Below, one piece after another: positions 57,244 through 64,000 of a stretch of 64,000 nt of DNA. The notes under the pieces are model-generated. The model was not told where the DNA came from. It saw nothing but the letters and a program-made list of their open reading frames with translations, and did no database searches. The position numbers and the translations under genes were made by a program. The number at the start of each line of letters is the position of its first letter. The stretch's first letter is position 1. The stretch lies in contig NZ_CP129235.1 in assembly GCF_030413635.1 (NCBI RefSeq), positions 1,302,001 through 1,366,000 of the forward strand, read 5' to 3'. This DNA comes from Planococcus shenhongbingii. GTDB lineage: Bacteria > Bacillota > Bacilli > Bacillales_A > Planococcaceae.

Positions 57244-58193
57244 ATTTCACCACGCTCCGTAAATAATTTTCCTTGCCAGCTATTGCGTGCTTCCAATTCT
57301 GCGTCGATGCCATTCAGCACGTCCCATTTATTGGCGCTCCACATTGGGCCAATCATCAAATCAATCGGGCCGTCTCCTGTAATGCGCTGGACGACCATTT
57401 CCGGCGGCAGTACTTCGAGTTGGTCAGCGACTAGCTGGATGTACTCTTCCTTGCCCAGAAATTCAACCATCCCTTTTTCATATTGCTTCACCATCGGCGT
57501 TCCTTTCAGCAGGTGAAGCAAGTGGATTTTAATTCCCTGGACATCCAGTTTAGCCACTTCCCGTGCAGTTTCGAGCATCATGCTGCGATCTTCAAGCGGC
57601 AGACCGTTTATGATATGCGTGCAGACACGGATGCCGCGCTTACGAAGTTTGGCCACTCCTTCCACATACGCTTCGAAATCATGTGCTCTGTTGACAAGCA
57701 ATGCTGTCCTTTCATGGACAGTTTGCAGACCGAGTTCCACCCAAAGGTAAGTGCGCTCGTTCAGCTCTGCCAAATAATCGACGACATCATCCGGCAGGCA
57801 GTCGGGACGAGTTGCAATACTGAGCCCGACAACGTTTTCCTGTTCGAGCGCCGCTTCAAATTTTTCTTTGATGACGGGAAGCGGGGCATGGGTATTGGTA
57901 TAAGCTTGGAAGTAGGCCATGTATTTGCCGTCTTTCCATTTGCGGTGCATTTTTGTTTTGATTTTTTCAAACTGGACGGCAATCGAATCGATCCGGTCGC
58001 CGGCAAAATCACCGGATCCCGCTACGCTGCAAAACGTGCAGCCGCCGTGGGCAACGGTGCCGTCACGGTTTGGGCAGTCAAAGCCGGCATCGAGTGCAAT
58101 CTTCATCACTTTCGAACCGAAGTGGTCCCGCAAATGGCGGTTCCACGTATAGTAGCGTTTTCCATCAGATGCAAAAGGCAAGGTGGTTTCCAT
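57240..58193 (-). CDS. ytqA: radical SAM protein YtqA (MnmL-type)
   Basis: 317-residue radical SAM enzyme of the YhcC/YtqA group from ATG 58193, nine bases after GAGGAG; an opening at 58379 extends into the divergent promoter region and is not used. The iron-sulfur motif is CPNRDGTVAHGGCTFC near residue 38, with 11 residues between the first two Cys. It also has VGLSIATRPDCLPDDV near 120, WVELGLQT near 148 and HIINGLPLEDR near 187. YtqA has been placed with YtqB in the Gram-positive route to mnm5s2U; the overlap with ytqB supports this. Confidence 0.88.
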   Translation of the reverse strand: METTLPFASDGKRYYTWNRHLRDHFGSKVMKIALDAGFDCPNRDGTVAHGGCTFCSVAGSGDFAGDRIDSIAVQFEKIKTKMHRKWKDGKYMAYFQAYTNTHAPLPVIKEKFEAALEQENVVGLSIATRPDCLPDDVVDYLAELNERTYLWVELGLQTVHERTALLVNRAHDFEAYVEGVAKLRKRGIRVCTHIINGLPLEDRSMMLETAREVAKLDVQGIKIHLLHLLKGTPMVKQYEKGMVEFLGKEEYIQLVADQLEVLPPEMVVQRITGDGPIDLMIGPMWSANKWDVLNGIDAELEARNSWQGKLFTERGEI

Positions 58194-58350
58194 CTCTAAC
58201 AACTCCTCTGAAAAGTATTGTATCATGGCCTGAATTAAGGCTACAACGCCTGAAAAATCTGATTTTACGGGAATCGAAATATTTTTCTTGTAGAGAGGAT
58301 TTAAAGGGAATACAATGTCTTTTGGAATTGGAAAAAAGGGAGGGATTGCG

Positions 58351-59544
58351 ATGCCAAAACGTGTCTGGCTTTTAATCATCGGAATGCTCGTTAACGTAAC
58401 AGGAAATTCGTTTTTATGGCCTTTGACTGCAATATATATATATGATCATTTAGGGAAATCTTTGTCGATCGCCGGACTCGTTTTAATGGCAAACGCAGGA
58501 GCTGCCGTAATCGGAAATTTGCTTGGTGGAGCACTTTTTGATAAATTTGGCGGCTATAAATCCATCATCAGCGGAATTGTCGTTACCGTCCTGGCTTTGT
58601 CAGGGCTTACTCTATGGCATGAGTTTTTGCCGTTTGTCATCTTTTATACAATTATTGGCTTTAGTGGAGGAATTGTCTTTCCAAGCATGTACGCCATGGT
58701 CGGAACAGTGTGGCCAGAGGGCGGGAGAAAAGCTTTTAATGCCATTTACTTGGCCCAGAATGTGGGCGTGGCAATAGGACCGGCGATGGCCGGTTTTTTA
58801 GCGGCTTACCGCTTTGACTACATATTCGCAGCAAATTTAGGGATGTATATCTTGTTTTTCTTTATCGCGCTGTTTGGCTTTAAATCTATGTCGATTTCTC
58901 CTTCATCGCATACTTCTGTATTTAATGAAGGGAAGAAAATACGCAATCGTGCACCCTTTAATGCATTATTAATCGTCTCAATCGGGTATTTCCTCTGTTG
59001 GATTGGCTATGTGCAATGGCAGTCGACCATTTCCGCTTATACACAGGAAATTGGCATTACGCTAACGCAGTACAGCTTCTTATGGTCATTGAACGGCTTC
59101 TTGATCGTGGCTGGCCAGCCGTTTATTCGGCCAATCATGAAAAAAATTGAAGATAATATCAAAAGCCAATTGGTTATCGGTATTCTGATTATGATGGTTT
59201 CGTATATCGTCGTGGCGTTCGCACAAGATTTTTCGATGTTTATTGCCGCGATGGTGATATTAACAATTGGAGAAATGTTCGTTTGGCCCGCAGTTCCGGC
59301 GCTCGCTAATCAGTTGGCTCCAAAAGGACGTGAAGGGTTTTACCAGGGAGTCGTCAACAGCGTCGCAACAGGAGGGCGCATGGTCGGGCCGCTGCTTGGC
59401 GGCGTAATGGTCGATTTATATGGCATACCGGCATTATTTATACTGGTGACTTTATTGGTGGCAGTGGCAATCGTGACAACTTTGTTTTACGACCGCCCCT
59501 TAAAGCAAGCACAGGCACAGCGTCTGCAGGAAAACTTGAATTAA
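58351..59544 (+). CDS. yttB: MFS transporter (YttB-like)
   Basis: Twelve-helix major facilitator of 397 residues. ATG 58351 (MPKRVWLLIIGMLVNVTGNS) follows AGGGAGGG. The loop 2-3 motif is GGALFDKFGGYKSII near residue 65; AQNVGVAIGPAMAGFLAAY near 140 is the motif-C region. It matches YttB, which in B. subtilis lies near ytqA and leuS. The substrate is unknown, probably drug or metabolite efflux. Divergent from ytqA. Confidence 0.85.
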   Translation: MPKRVWLLIIGMLVNVTGNSFLWPLTAIYIYDHLGKSLSIAGLVLMANAGAAVIGNLLGGALFDKFGGYKSIISGIVVTVLALSGLTLWHEFLPFVIFYTIIGFSGGIVFPSMYAMVGTVWPEGGRKAFNAIYLAQNVGVAIGPAMAGFLAAYRFDYIFAANLGMYILFFFIALFGFKSMSISPSSHTSVFNEGKKIRNRAPFNALLIVSIGYFLCWIGYVQWQSTISAYTQEIGITLTQYSFLWSLNGFLIVAGQPFIRPIMKKIEDNIKSQLVIGILIMMVSYIVVAFAQDFSMFIAAMVILTIGEMFVWPAVPALANQLAPKGREGFYQGVVNSVATGGRMVGPLLGGVMVDLYGIPALFILVTLLVAVAIVTTLFYDRPLKQAQAQRLQENLN

Positions 59545-59550
59545 TCCATT

Positions 59551-59590
59551 TAGAGCCGGAAGATTGGGGGAACCCCTTTTTTCGGCTCTC
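59551..59590 (+). terminator. terminator after yttB
   Basis: AGAGCCG pairs with CGGCTCT enclosing an inner hairpin GGGG-GAA-CCCC followed by six T, so the inner part alone could terminate. Confidence 0.65.
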
Positions 59591-59596
59591 TTCATA

Positions 59597-59644
59597 TTGC
59601 GTTTTATGAGAGAGTTTGTTTAAATTAGAAAGGAAGCGCTTTAT
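59597..59644 (+). promoter_or_regulatory. putative scoA promoter with cre-like site
   Basis: TTGCGT (59597-59602), 17 bp, TTAAAT (59620-59625), with AGGAAGCGCTTTAT at 59631-59644 near the start point. The core GAAGCGCTTT resembles a CcpA cre box (10 of 14 positions of TGAAAGCGCTTTCA). Catabolite repression is inferred. Confidence 0.4.
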
Positions 59645-59684
59645 TTAAATAATATTCTGCAAAATGAAATGGAGGCCACTTTTG

Positions 59685-60377
59685 ATGAAACCGATTTATG
59701 GTTCTGCTCAAGAAGCAGTTGAACAAATACAGGACGGCGCCACGATTATGGTGGGCGGATTCGGTTTGGTTGGAATTCCGGAACAATTGATCTTGGCGCT
59801 CGTGGACAAAGGAGTAACAGACCTTACCGTTATTTCGAATAACTGCGGCGTAGATGAATGGGGACTGGGATTATTGCTTAAAAATAAACAGATCAAAAAG
59901 ATGATCGGCTCTTATGTGGGTGAAAACAAAGAGTTTGAACGTCAGGTGCTGTCCGGTGAAATTGAAGTGGAACTGACGCCTCAAGGGACGCTAGCAGAAA
60001 AAATGCGCGCAGGCGGAGCTGGCATTCCAGCATTCTTTACTCCGGCAGGGGTCGGCACGACCGTTGCAGAAGGAAAAGAAATACGTGAATTCGAAGGCAA
60101 GGAATATGTGCTTGAACATGCGTTAAAAGCTGATTTTGCATTGGTGCGTGCAGCTAAAGCCGACAAGATGGGCAATCTGATGTATAACAAAACGGCTCAG
60201 AACTTTAATCCGCTGGCTGCAGCAGCAGGGAAAATCACTATTGCAGAAGTAGAGGAAATCGTGGAAATCGGTGAAATAGATCCAAATCACGTTCAAACAC
60301 CAAGCATTTATGTACAAGGCTTGCTGCAGGCAAAACAGGAAAAACGAATTGAACGGTTAACGACTCGATCTGTTTAA
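59685..60377 (+). CDS. scoA: succinyl-CoA:3-ketoacid CoA-transferase subunit A
   Basis: 230-residue alpha subunit of the family I CoA-transferase. ATG 59685 is nine bases after GGAGG; an in-frame start at 59664 precedes it without a site. Signature [15 protein letters not shown] near residue 26, [15 protein letters not shown] near 52, and the oxyanion-type [16 protein letters not shown] near 112. With ScoB it moves CoA from succinyl-CoA to acetoacetate, linking ketone or butyrate-type acids to the TCA cycle. Confidence 0.93.
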   Translation: MKPIYGSAQEAVEQIQDGATIMVGGFGLVGIPEQLILALVDKGVTDLTVISNNCGVDEWGLGLLLKNKQIKKMIGSYVGENKEFERQVLSGEIEVELTPQGTLAEKMRAGGAGIPAFFTPAGVGTTVAEGKEIREFEGKEYVLEHALKADFALVRAAKADKMGNLMYNKTAQNFNPLAAAAGKITIAEVEEIVEIGEIDPNHVQTPSIYVQGLLQAKQEKRIERLTTRSV

Positions 60378-60394
60378 GAAAGGACGGGAACTCT

Positions 60395-61048
60395 GTGGAT
60401 AAAAATTTAGTGAGAGAACGAATTGCAAGACGTGCCGAAAAAGAAATTAAAGACGGCGATTACGTCAATTTGGGCATCGGTATGCCGACATTGGTAGCGA
60501 ACTTCATTTCGGACAATAAAAGCGTCGTGCTGCAATCTGAAAACGGATTGCTTGGCATCGGCCCTTATCCGACCGAAGAAGAAGTCGATCCGGATCTGAT
60601 CAATGCGGGCAAGGAAACAGTTACTACCATCCCGGGTTCTGCCTTTTTTACAAGCGCTGAATCGTTCGCAATGATCCGCGGGGGCCATATCGATGTCGCC
60701 ATCCTTGGCGGCATGGAAGTGGCTGAAAACGGCGACTTGGCGAACTGGATGATTCCAGGGAAAATGATCAAAGGCATGGGCGGTGCAATGGATTTGGTGC
60801 ATGGCGCTAAAAAAGTCATTGTCATCATGGACCATGTGTCAAAAGACGGTTCGCCTAAAATCAAAAAGCAATGTGACTTGCCATTGACCGGCAAAGGCGT
60901 CGTCAATAAAATCATCACGGAACGTGCGGTGATCGAAGTGACCGATAACGGCCTGGTGCTGTCCGAAGTGTTCGAAGGATTCTCCGTGCAGGACATCATC
61001 GATTCAACCGATGCGCCGTTGAATACAGAAAATGTGAAAGTTTCTTAA
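60395..61048 (+). CDS. scoB: succinyl-CoA:3-ketoacid CoA-transferase subunit B
   Basis: 217-residue beta subunit. It carries the catalytic glutamate in [12 protein letters not shown] near residue 49 (family motif SENG) and [14 protein letters not shown] near 27. The GTG at 60395 follows AAAGGACGGG. It is 17 bp after scoA. Length is typical for the subunit. The leuS promoter begins 4 bp after its stop codon, and I see no terminator between them. Confidence 0.94.
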   Translation: MDKNLVRERIARRAEKEIKDGDYVNLGIGMPTLVANFISDNKSVVLQSENGLLGIGPYPTEEEVDPDLINAGKETVTTIPGSAFFTSAESFAMIRGGHIDVAILGGMEVAENGDLANWMIPGKMIKGMGGAMDLVHGAKKVIVIMDHVSKDGSPKIKKQCDLPLTGKGVVNKIITERAVIEVTDNGLVLSEVFEGFSVQDIIDSTDAPLNTENVKVS

Positions 61049-61052
61049 TGTA

Positions 61053-61081
61053 TTGCCAAAAAACGGCGGCTCCGCTAGAAT
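61053..61081 (+). promoter_or_regulatory. leuS promoter
   Basis: TTGCCA (61053-61058), 17 bp, TAGAAT (61076-61081), just before the T-box leader. Confidence 0.7.
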
Positions 61082-61094
61082 GAATAGTAATAAT

Positions 61095-61322
61095 AAATGA
61101 CAGTGAAGAGGATCAGTAGATTGTTTCTATTCCCAAGAGAGCCGGCGGTTGGTGCAAGCCGGTGAATGTAACAGTCGAACTCACCTTGGAGTCCGTGTAT
61201 ATGAAATTGAGTAATATACACCGTTTTCCGCGTTAAGGAGTCAAGTTGAGCGGGCAGCCGCTAATTTGGGTGGTACCGCGGGAAACTCCCGTCCCTTATT
61301 TAAGAGGGACGGGAGTTTTTAT
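61095..61322 (+). promoter_or_regulatory. T-box leader of leuS, CUC specifier
   Basis: Stem I with the AG bulge region (GAAGAGGATCAGTAG), distal loop GGTTGGTGCAAGCC, and specifier CTC at 61180-61182 in GAACTCACC, which reads leucine. The T-box AATTTGGGTGGTACCGCG lies at 61263-61280. The terminator is AACTCCCGTCCCT with AGGGACGGGAGTT and a T-run near 61316. Uncharged tRNA-Leu(GAG) should stabilise the antiterminator and switch leuS on. Confidence 0.95.
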
Positions 61323-61339
61323 TTTGAGGAGGAACAGAG

Positions 61340-63751
61340 ATGACATTCAAGCACAAAACAGTTGAAAAGAAATGGCAAAAATACTGGGAACAAAATAAAA
61401 CCTTTAAATTGGAGACGGATTTTTCAAAGCCAAAGTTTTACGCTTTGGATATGTTCCCATATCCGTCAGGTGCCGGCCTTCACGTAGGGCATCCTGAAGG
61501 ATACACCGCAACCGATATCTTGAGCCGCATGAAGCGCATGCAAGGCTATAACGTTCTTCACCCGATGGGCTGGGACGCATTCGGCCTTCCTGCAGAGCAA
61601 TATGCACTTGATACCGGAAACGATCCGGCTGAATTCACTGCGAAAAACATCGCGACATTCAAACGCCAGATCCAGGAACTTGGGTTCTCGTATGATTGGG
61701 ACCGCGAAGTGAATACAACGGATCCATCTTACTATAAATGGACACAATGGATCTTTATCCAGCTTTACAATAAAGGATTGGCATACGTTGATGAAGTGGC
61801 TGTAAACTGGTGCCCGGCACTGGGAACAGTGCTTGCCAATGAAGAAGTGGTCGATGGTGTTTCCGAACGCGGCGGCCATCCGGTAGAGCGCCGCCCAATG
61901 CGCCAATGGGTGCTGCGCATCACGGAATATGCTGACCGGTTGCTGGAAGATTTGGATGAGCTTGACTGGCCGGAAAGTTTGAAAGACATGCAGCGCAACT
62001 GGATCGGGAAATCGGAAGGGGCGGAACTTGAATTCCAGATAGATGGAAACAGCCATTCGTTCCGTGCCTTCACCACTCGCCCGGACACGATTTTTGGTGC
62101 GACGTATGCGGTTTTGGCGCCGGAACATAAATTGGTGTCAGAAATAACAACTCCTGACCACAAAGAAGCGGTTGAAGCTTATATTGATGAAGTGAAGACG
62201 AAAAGCGATTTGGAACGCACAGATTTGGCGAAATCGAAAAGCGGCGTCTTCACCGGTGCTTACGCTATTAATCCAGTAAGCGGTGAAAAAATGCCGGTCT
62301 GGATTGCGGACTACGTGCTTGCGACTTATGGAACAGGCGCCATCATGGCGGTTCCAGCACATGACGAACGCGACTATGAATTCGCGAAGCAATTCGATTT
62401 GCCGATTGTTGAAGTGGTTTCAGGAGGAGATATTTCAACTGAAGCTTATGCAGGGGACGGCGAATTGATCAACTCCGGCTTCTTGAATGGATTGAATAAA
62501 AAAGAAGCGATTGAAAAAGCGATTGCCTGGCTTGAAGAGCACGGCGTTGGTGAGAAGAAAATTACGTACCGCCTTCGTGACTGGTTATTCAGCCGCCAGC
62601 GTTATTGGGGCGAGCCAATTCCAATTATCCACTGGGAAGATGGCACAATGACACCTGTCGAAGATAAAGACTTGCCGTTGATGCTTCCAGTGACGACTGA
62701 CATTAAACCAAGCGGCACAGGCGAATCACCGCTTGCCAATATTACGGAATGGGTCCATGTCGTCCATCCGGAAACAGGTATGAAAGGGCGCCGGGAAACC
62801 AATACAATGCCGCAATGGGCAGGCAGCTGCTGGTACTACTTGCGCTATATCGATCCAACAAATGACGAAGTTTTGGCCGATCCGGAACTATTGAAGCACT
62901 GGCTTCCGGTTGATGTCTATATCGGCGGGGCAGAACATGCCGTTCTGCATTTATTGTATGCGCGCTTCTGGCATAAAGTGCTTTACGATATCGGTGTGGT
63001 TTCCACGAAAGAGCCATTCCAAAAATTGTTCAACCAAGGCATGATTTTGGGTGAAGGCAACGAAAAAATGTCGAAATCCAAAGGCAATGTCGTCAATCCT
63101 GACCAGATCATCGAAAGCCACGGAGCGGACACACTTCGCCTTTATGAAATGTTCATGGGGCCGCTTGAAGCTTCCATCGCCTGGTCCACAAACGGCCTTG
63201 ACGGCGCTCGCCGTTTCCTTGACCGTGTTTGGCGCTTATTGATTGAAGAAGAGCAATTGAGCGGCAAAGTCGTTGCTGGAACTGGCGGCCAATTGGAAAA
63301 AGTTTATCACCAAACGGTTAAGAAAGTAACGGAAGATTTTGAAGGGCTTCGCTTCAATACCGCTATTTCTCAAATGATGGTATTCATTAACGAAGGCTAT
63401 AAAGCAGAGTCGATTCCAAAAGAATACGTAGAAGGCTTTGTAAAACTCTTGTCTCCGATTGCTCCTCACGTAGCTGAAGAGCTATGGGAGAAATTGGGCC
63501 ATACAGAATCGATCACGTATGCAGCTTGGCCACAATACGATGAGTCGAAAATGATTGACGACGAAATCGAAGTGGTTGTCCAAGTAAACGGCAAAGTCAG
63601 AACGAAACTTGTTATTGCCAAAGACTCAACGAAAGAACAATTGGAAGCAGCAGCGCTTGCGAACGATCAAATCGTAAAAGCGGCGGACGGCAAACAGATC
63701 CGTAAAGTGATCGCGATTCCAGGGAAATTGGTAAACGTCGTAATTGCGTAA
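61340..63751 (+). CDS. leuS: leucyl-tRNA synthetase
   Basis: 803-residue class Ia synthetase. HIGH-type motif [14 protein letters not shown] near residue 46, [11 protein letters not shown] near 83, editing (CP1) domain with [12 protein letters not shown] near 232 and [19 protein letters not shown] near 330, [13 protein letters not shown] near 494, and the KMSKS loop [16 protein letters not shown] near 574. The C-terminal tRNA-binding part ends with [20 protein letters not shown] precedes the ATG. Length matches the bacilli enzyme (804). Confidence 0.98.
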   Translation: MTFKHKTVEKKWQKYWEQNKTFKLETDFSKPKFYALDMFPYPSGAGLHVGHPEGYTATDILSRMKRMQGYNVLHPMGWDAFGLPAEQYALDTGNDPAEFTAKNIATFKRQIQELGFSYDWDREVNTTDPSYYKWTQWIFIQLYNKGLAYVDEVAVNWCPALGTVLANEEVVDGVSERGGHPVERRPMRQWVLRITEYADRLLEDLDELDWPESLKDMQRNWIGKSEGAELEFQIDGNSHSFRAFTTRPDTIFGATYAVLAPEHKLVSEITTPDHKEAVEAYIDEVKTKSDLERTDLAKSKSGVFTGAYAINPVSGEKMPVWIADYVLATYGTGAIMAVPAHDERDYEFAKQFDLPIVEVVSGGDISTEAYAGDGELINSGFLNGLNKKEAIEKAIAWLEEHGVGEKKITYRLRDWLFSRQRYWGEPIPIIHWEDGTMTPVEDKDLPLMLPVTTDIKPSGTGESPLANITEWVHVVHPETGMKGRRETNTMPQWAGSCWYYLRYIDPTNDEVLADPELLKHWLPVDVYIGGAEHAVLHLLYARFWHKVLYDIGVVSTKEPFQKLFNQGMILGEGNEKMSKSKGNVVNPDQIIESHGADTLRLYEMFMGPLEASIAWSTNGLDGARRFLDRVWRLLIEEEQLSGKVVAGTGGQLEKVYHQTVKKVTEDFEGLRFNTAISQMMVFINEGYKAESIPKEYVEGFVKLLSPIAPHVAEELWEKLGHTESITYAAWPQYDESKMIDDEIEVVVQVNGKVRTKLVIAKDSTKEQLEAAALANDQIVKAADGKQIRKVIAIPGKLVNVVIA

Positions 63752-63768
63752 TAAAGAGAAATTTAAAG

Positions 63769-63810
63769 AGCCTGTCCGGACCAGCTTAGCGCTGGTGGAC
63801 AGGCTTTTTT
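63769..63810 (+). terminator. terminator after leuS
   Basis: AGCCTGTCC (63769-63777) with GGACAGGCT (63797-63805), inner ACCAGC with GCTGGT, then six T. Confidence 0.93.
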
Positions 63811-63873
63811 GTACTGGTGCAAGCAAAGGGGATCATGAACTCAAAATTGCGGCTGAATCCAAAAAATCATGCT

Positions 63874-63975
63874 GAACGCAGATAAACATTTTCTAACGCA
63901 GATAAATTGTCAGGAACGCAGATATAATTCCATGGGCGCAGATAAAATGAAATAAACGCAGATATATGGATTCAT
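63874..63975. repeat. five-copy tandem repeat, 20-bp period
   Basis: The block (A/G)CGCAGATA followed by AA or TA begins at 63876, 63896, 63916, 63936 and 63956, exactly 20 bp apart. The remaining roughly 8-10 bp of each unit vary. The period is not a multiple of three, so it is not coding repeat. No sixth copy follows at 63976, and the region up to 64000 shows nothing else. Confidence 0.85.
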
Positions 63976-64000
63976 AAAGAATCAACGTTCAATCCGGCAT

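Noticed and set aside
58194..58379. Longer start for ytqA
   Set aside because: It would overlap the upstream region of the divergent MFS gene, has no ribosome-binding site, and YtqA homologues are about 320 residues long.
63874..63975. Considered as a CRISPR array
   Set aside because: The 9-11-bp core is too short and the 8-10-bp filler far below spacer length. No cas gene is nearby.

Overview
The window looks like chromosomal DNA of a low-to-mid GC Gram-positive bacterium of the Bacillales, most likely the family Planococcaceae (Planococcus/Planomicrobium type). The reasons are strong AGGAGG ribosome-binding sites, frequent TTG and GTG starts, T-box and S-box leaders, a bacillus-type rRNA operon with a long tRNA array, and gene clusters that match the Bacillus subtilis yug, men, ytk/ytm and ytp/ytq/ytt regions. 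I see no prophage, insertion sequence, CRISPR array or plasmid gene. It reads as core genome with some unusual non-coding elements and a few odd proteins.

Layout. 1-4 kb: a Mrp-type Na+/H+ antiporter operon on the minus strand (mnhA, B, C and part of D). 4-9 kb: an MFS efflux pump, a lipoprotein cyclophilin, a DUF1871 protein, a small XRE regulator and an SNF-family sodium symporter. 8.6-11.2 kb: a large protein with an ECF-sigma-like N-terminus, one membrane helix and a long outer domain. 11.3-18.8 kb: the S1-domain protein YugI, two tandem copies of a structured 125-bp element, a PAS/AAA/Fis regulator with a damaged sigma-54 ATPase domain, then rocA, rocD and glutamate dehydrogenase (arginine/ornithine/proline to glutamate to 2-oxoglutarate) and the alcohol dehydrogenase YugJ. 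18.9-21.6 kb: a CDF cation exporter, MgtC and an EamA transporter.

21.7-28.9 kb: a complete 16S-23S-5S operon with a good sigma-A promoter, pairing processing stems, a second promoter just before 5S, and 20 tRNA genes ending in two tandem terminators. 29.3-36.6 kb: the whole menaquinone head-group pathway, menF-D-H-B-E-C, mostly with overlapping genes. 36.8-39.4 kb: small membrane proteins, a stand-alone ATPase and a DUF1801 protein. 39.5-42.6 kb: a zinc-binding lipoprotein with a Zur-like site, YidD, Dps, the Nudix enzyme YtkD and the hydrolase YtmA.

42.7-50 kb: pckA, divergent from metK (with a SAM-I riboswitch), a gamma-carbonic-anhydrase-like protein, a YtpA-type hydrolase that has lost its nucleophile serine, a luciferase-like monooxygenase and an M20 peptidase. 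50-56.5 kb: a TM1410/GH114-like lipoprotein, a UvrA-like protein without the UvrB-binding domain, the serine/threonine symporter SstT and a DUF4386 membrane protein. 56.7-61 kb: ytqB-ytqA (tRNA wobble-uridine modification), the MFS transporter YttB and 3-oxoacid CoA-transferase scoAB. 61-64 kb: leuS behind a T-box leader with a CUC specifier, then a five-copy tandem repeat with an exact 20-bp period at the right edge.

The best candidates for undescribed biology are the tandem structured element at 11656-11904, where the two copies show compensatory base-pair changes in every helix; the membrane-tethered sigma-like protein; the degenerate RocR-like regulator with two identical-spacing operator candidates before rocA; and the 20-bp periodic repeat at 63874-63975.
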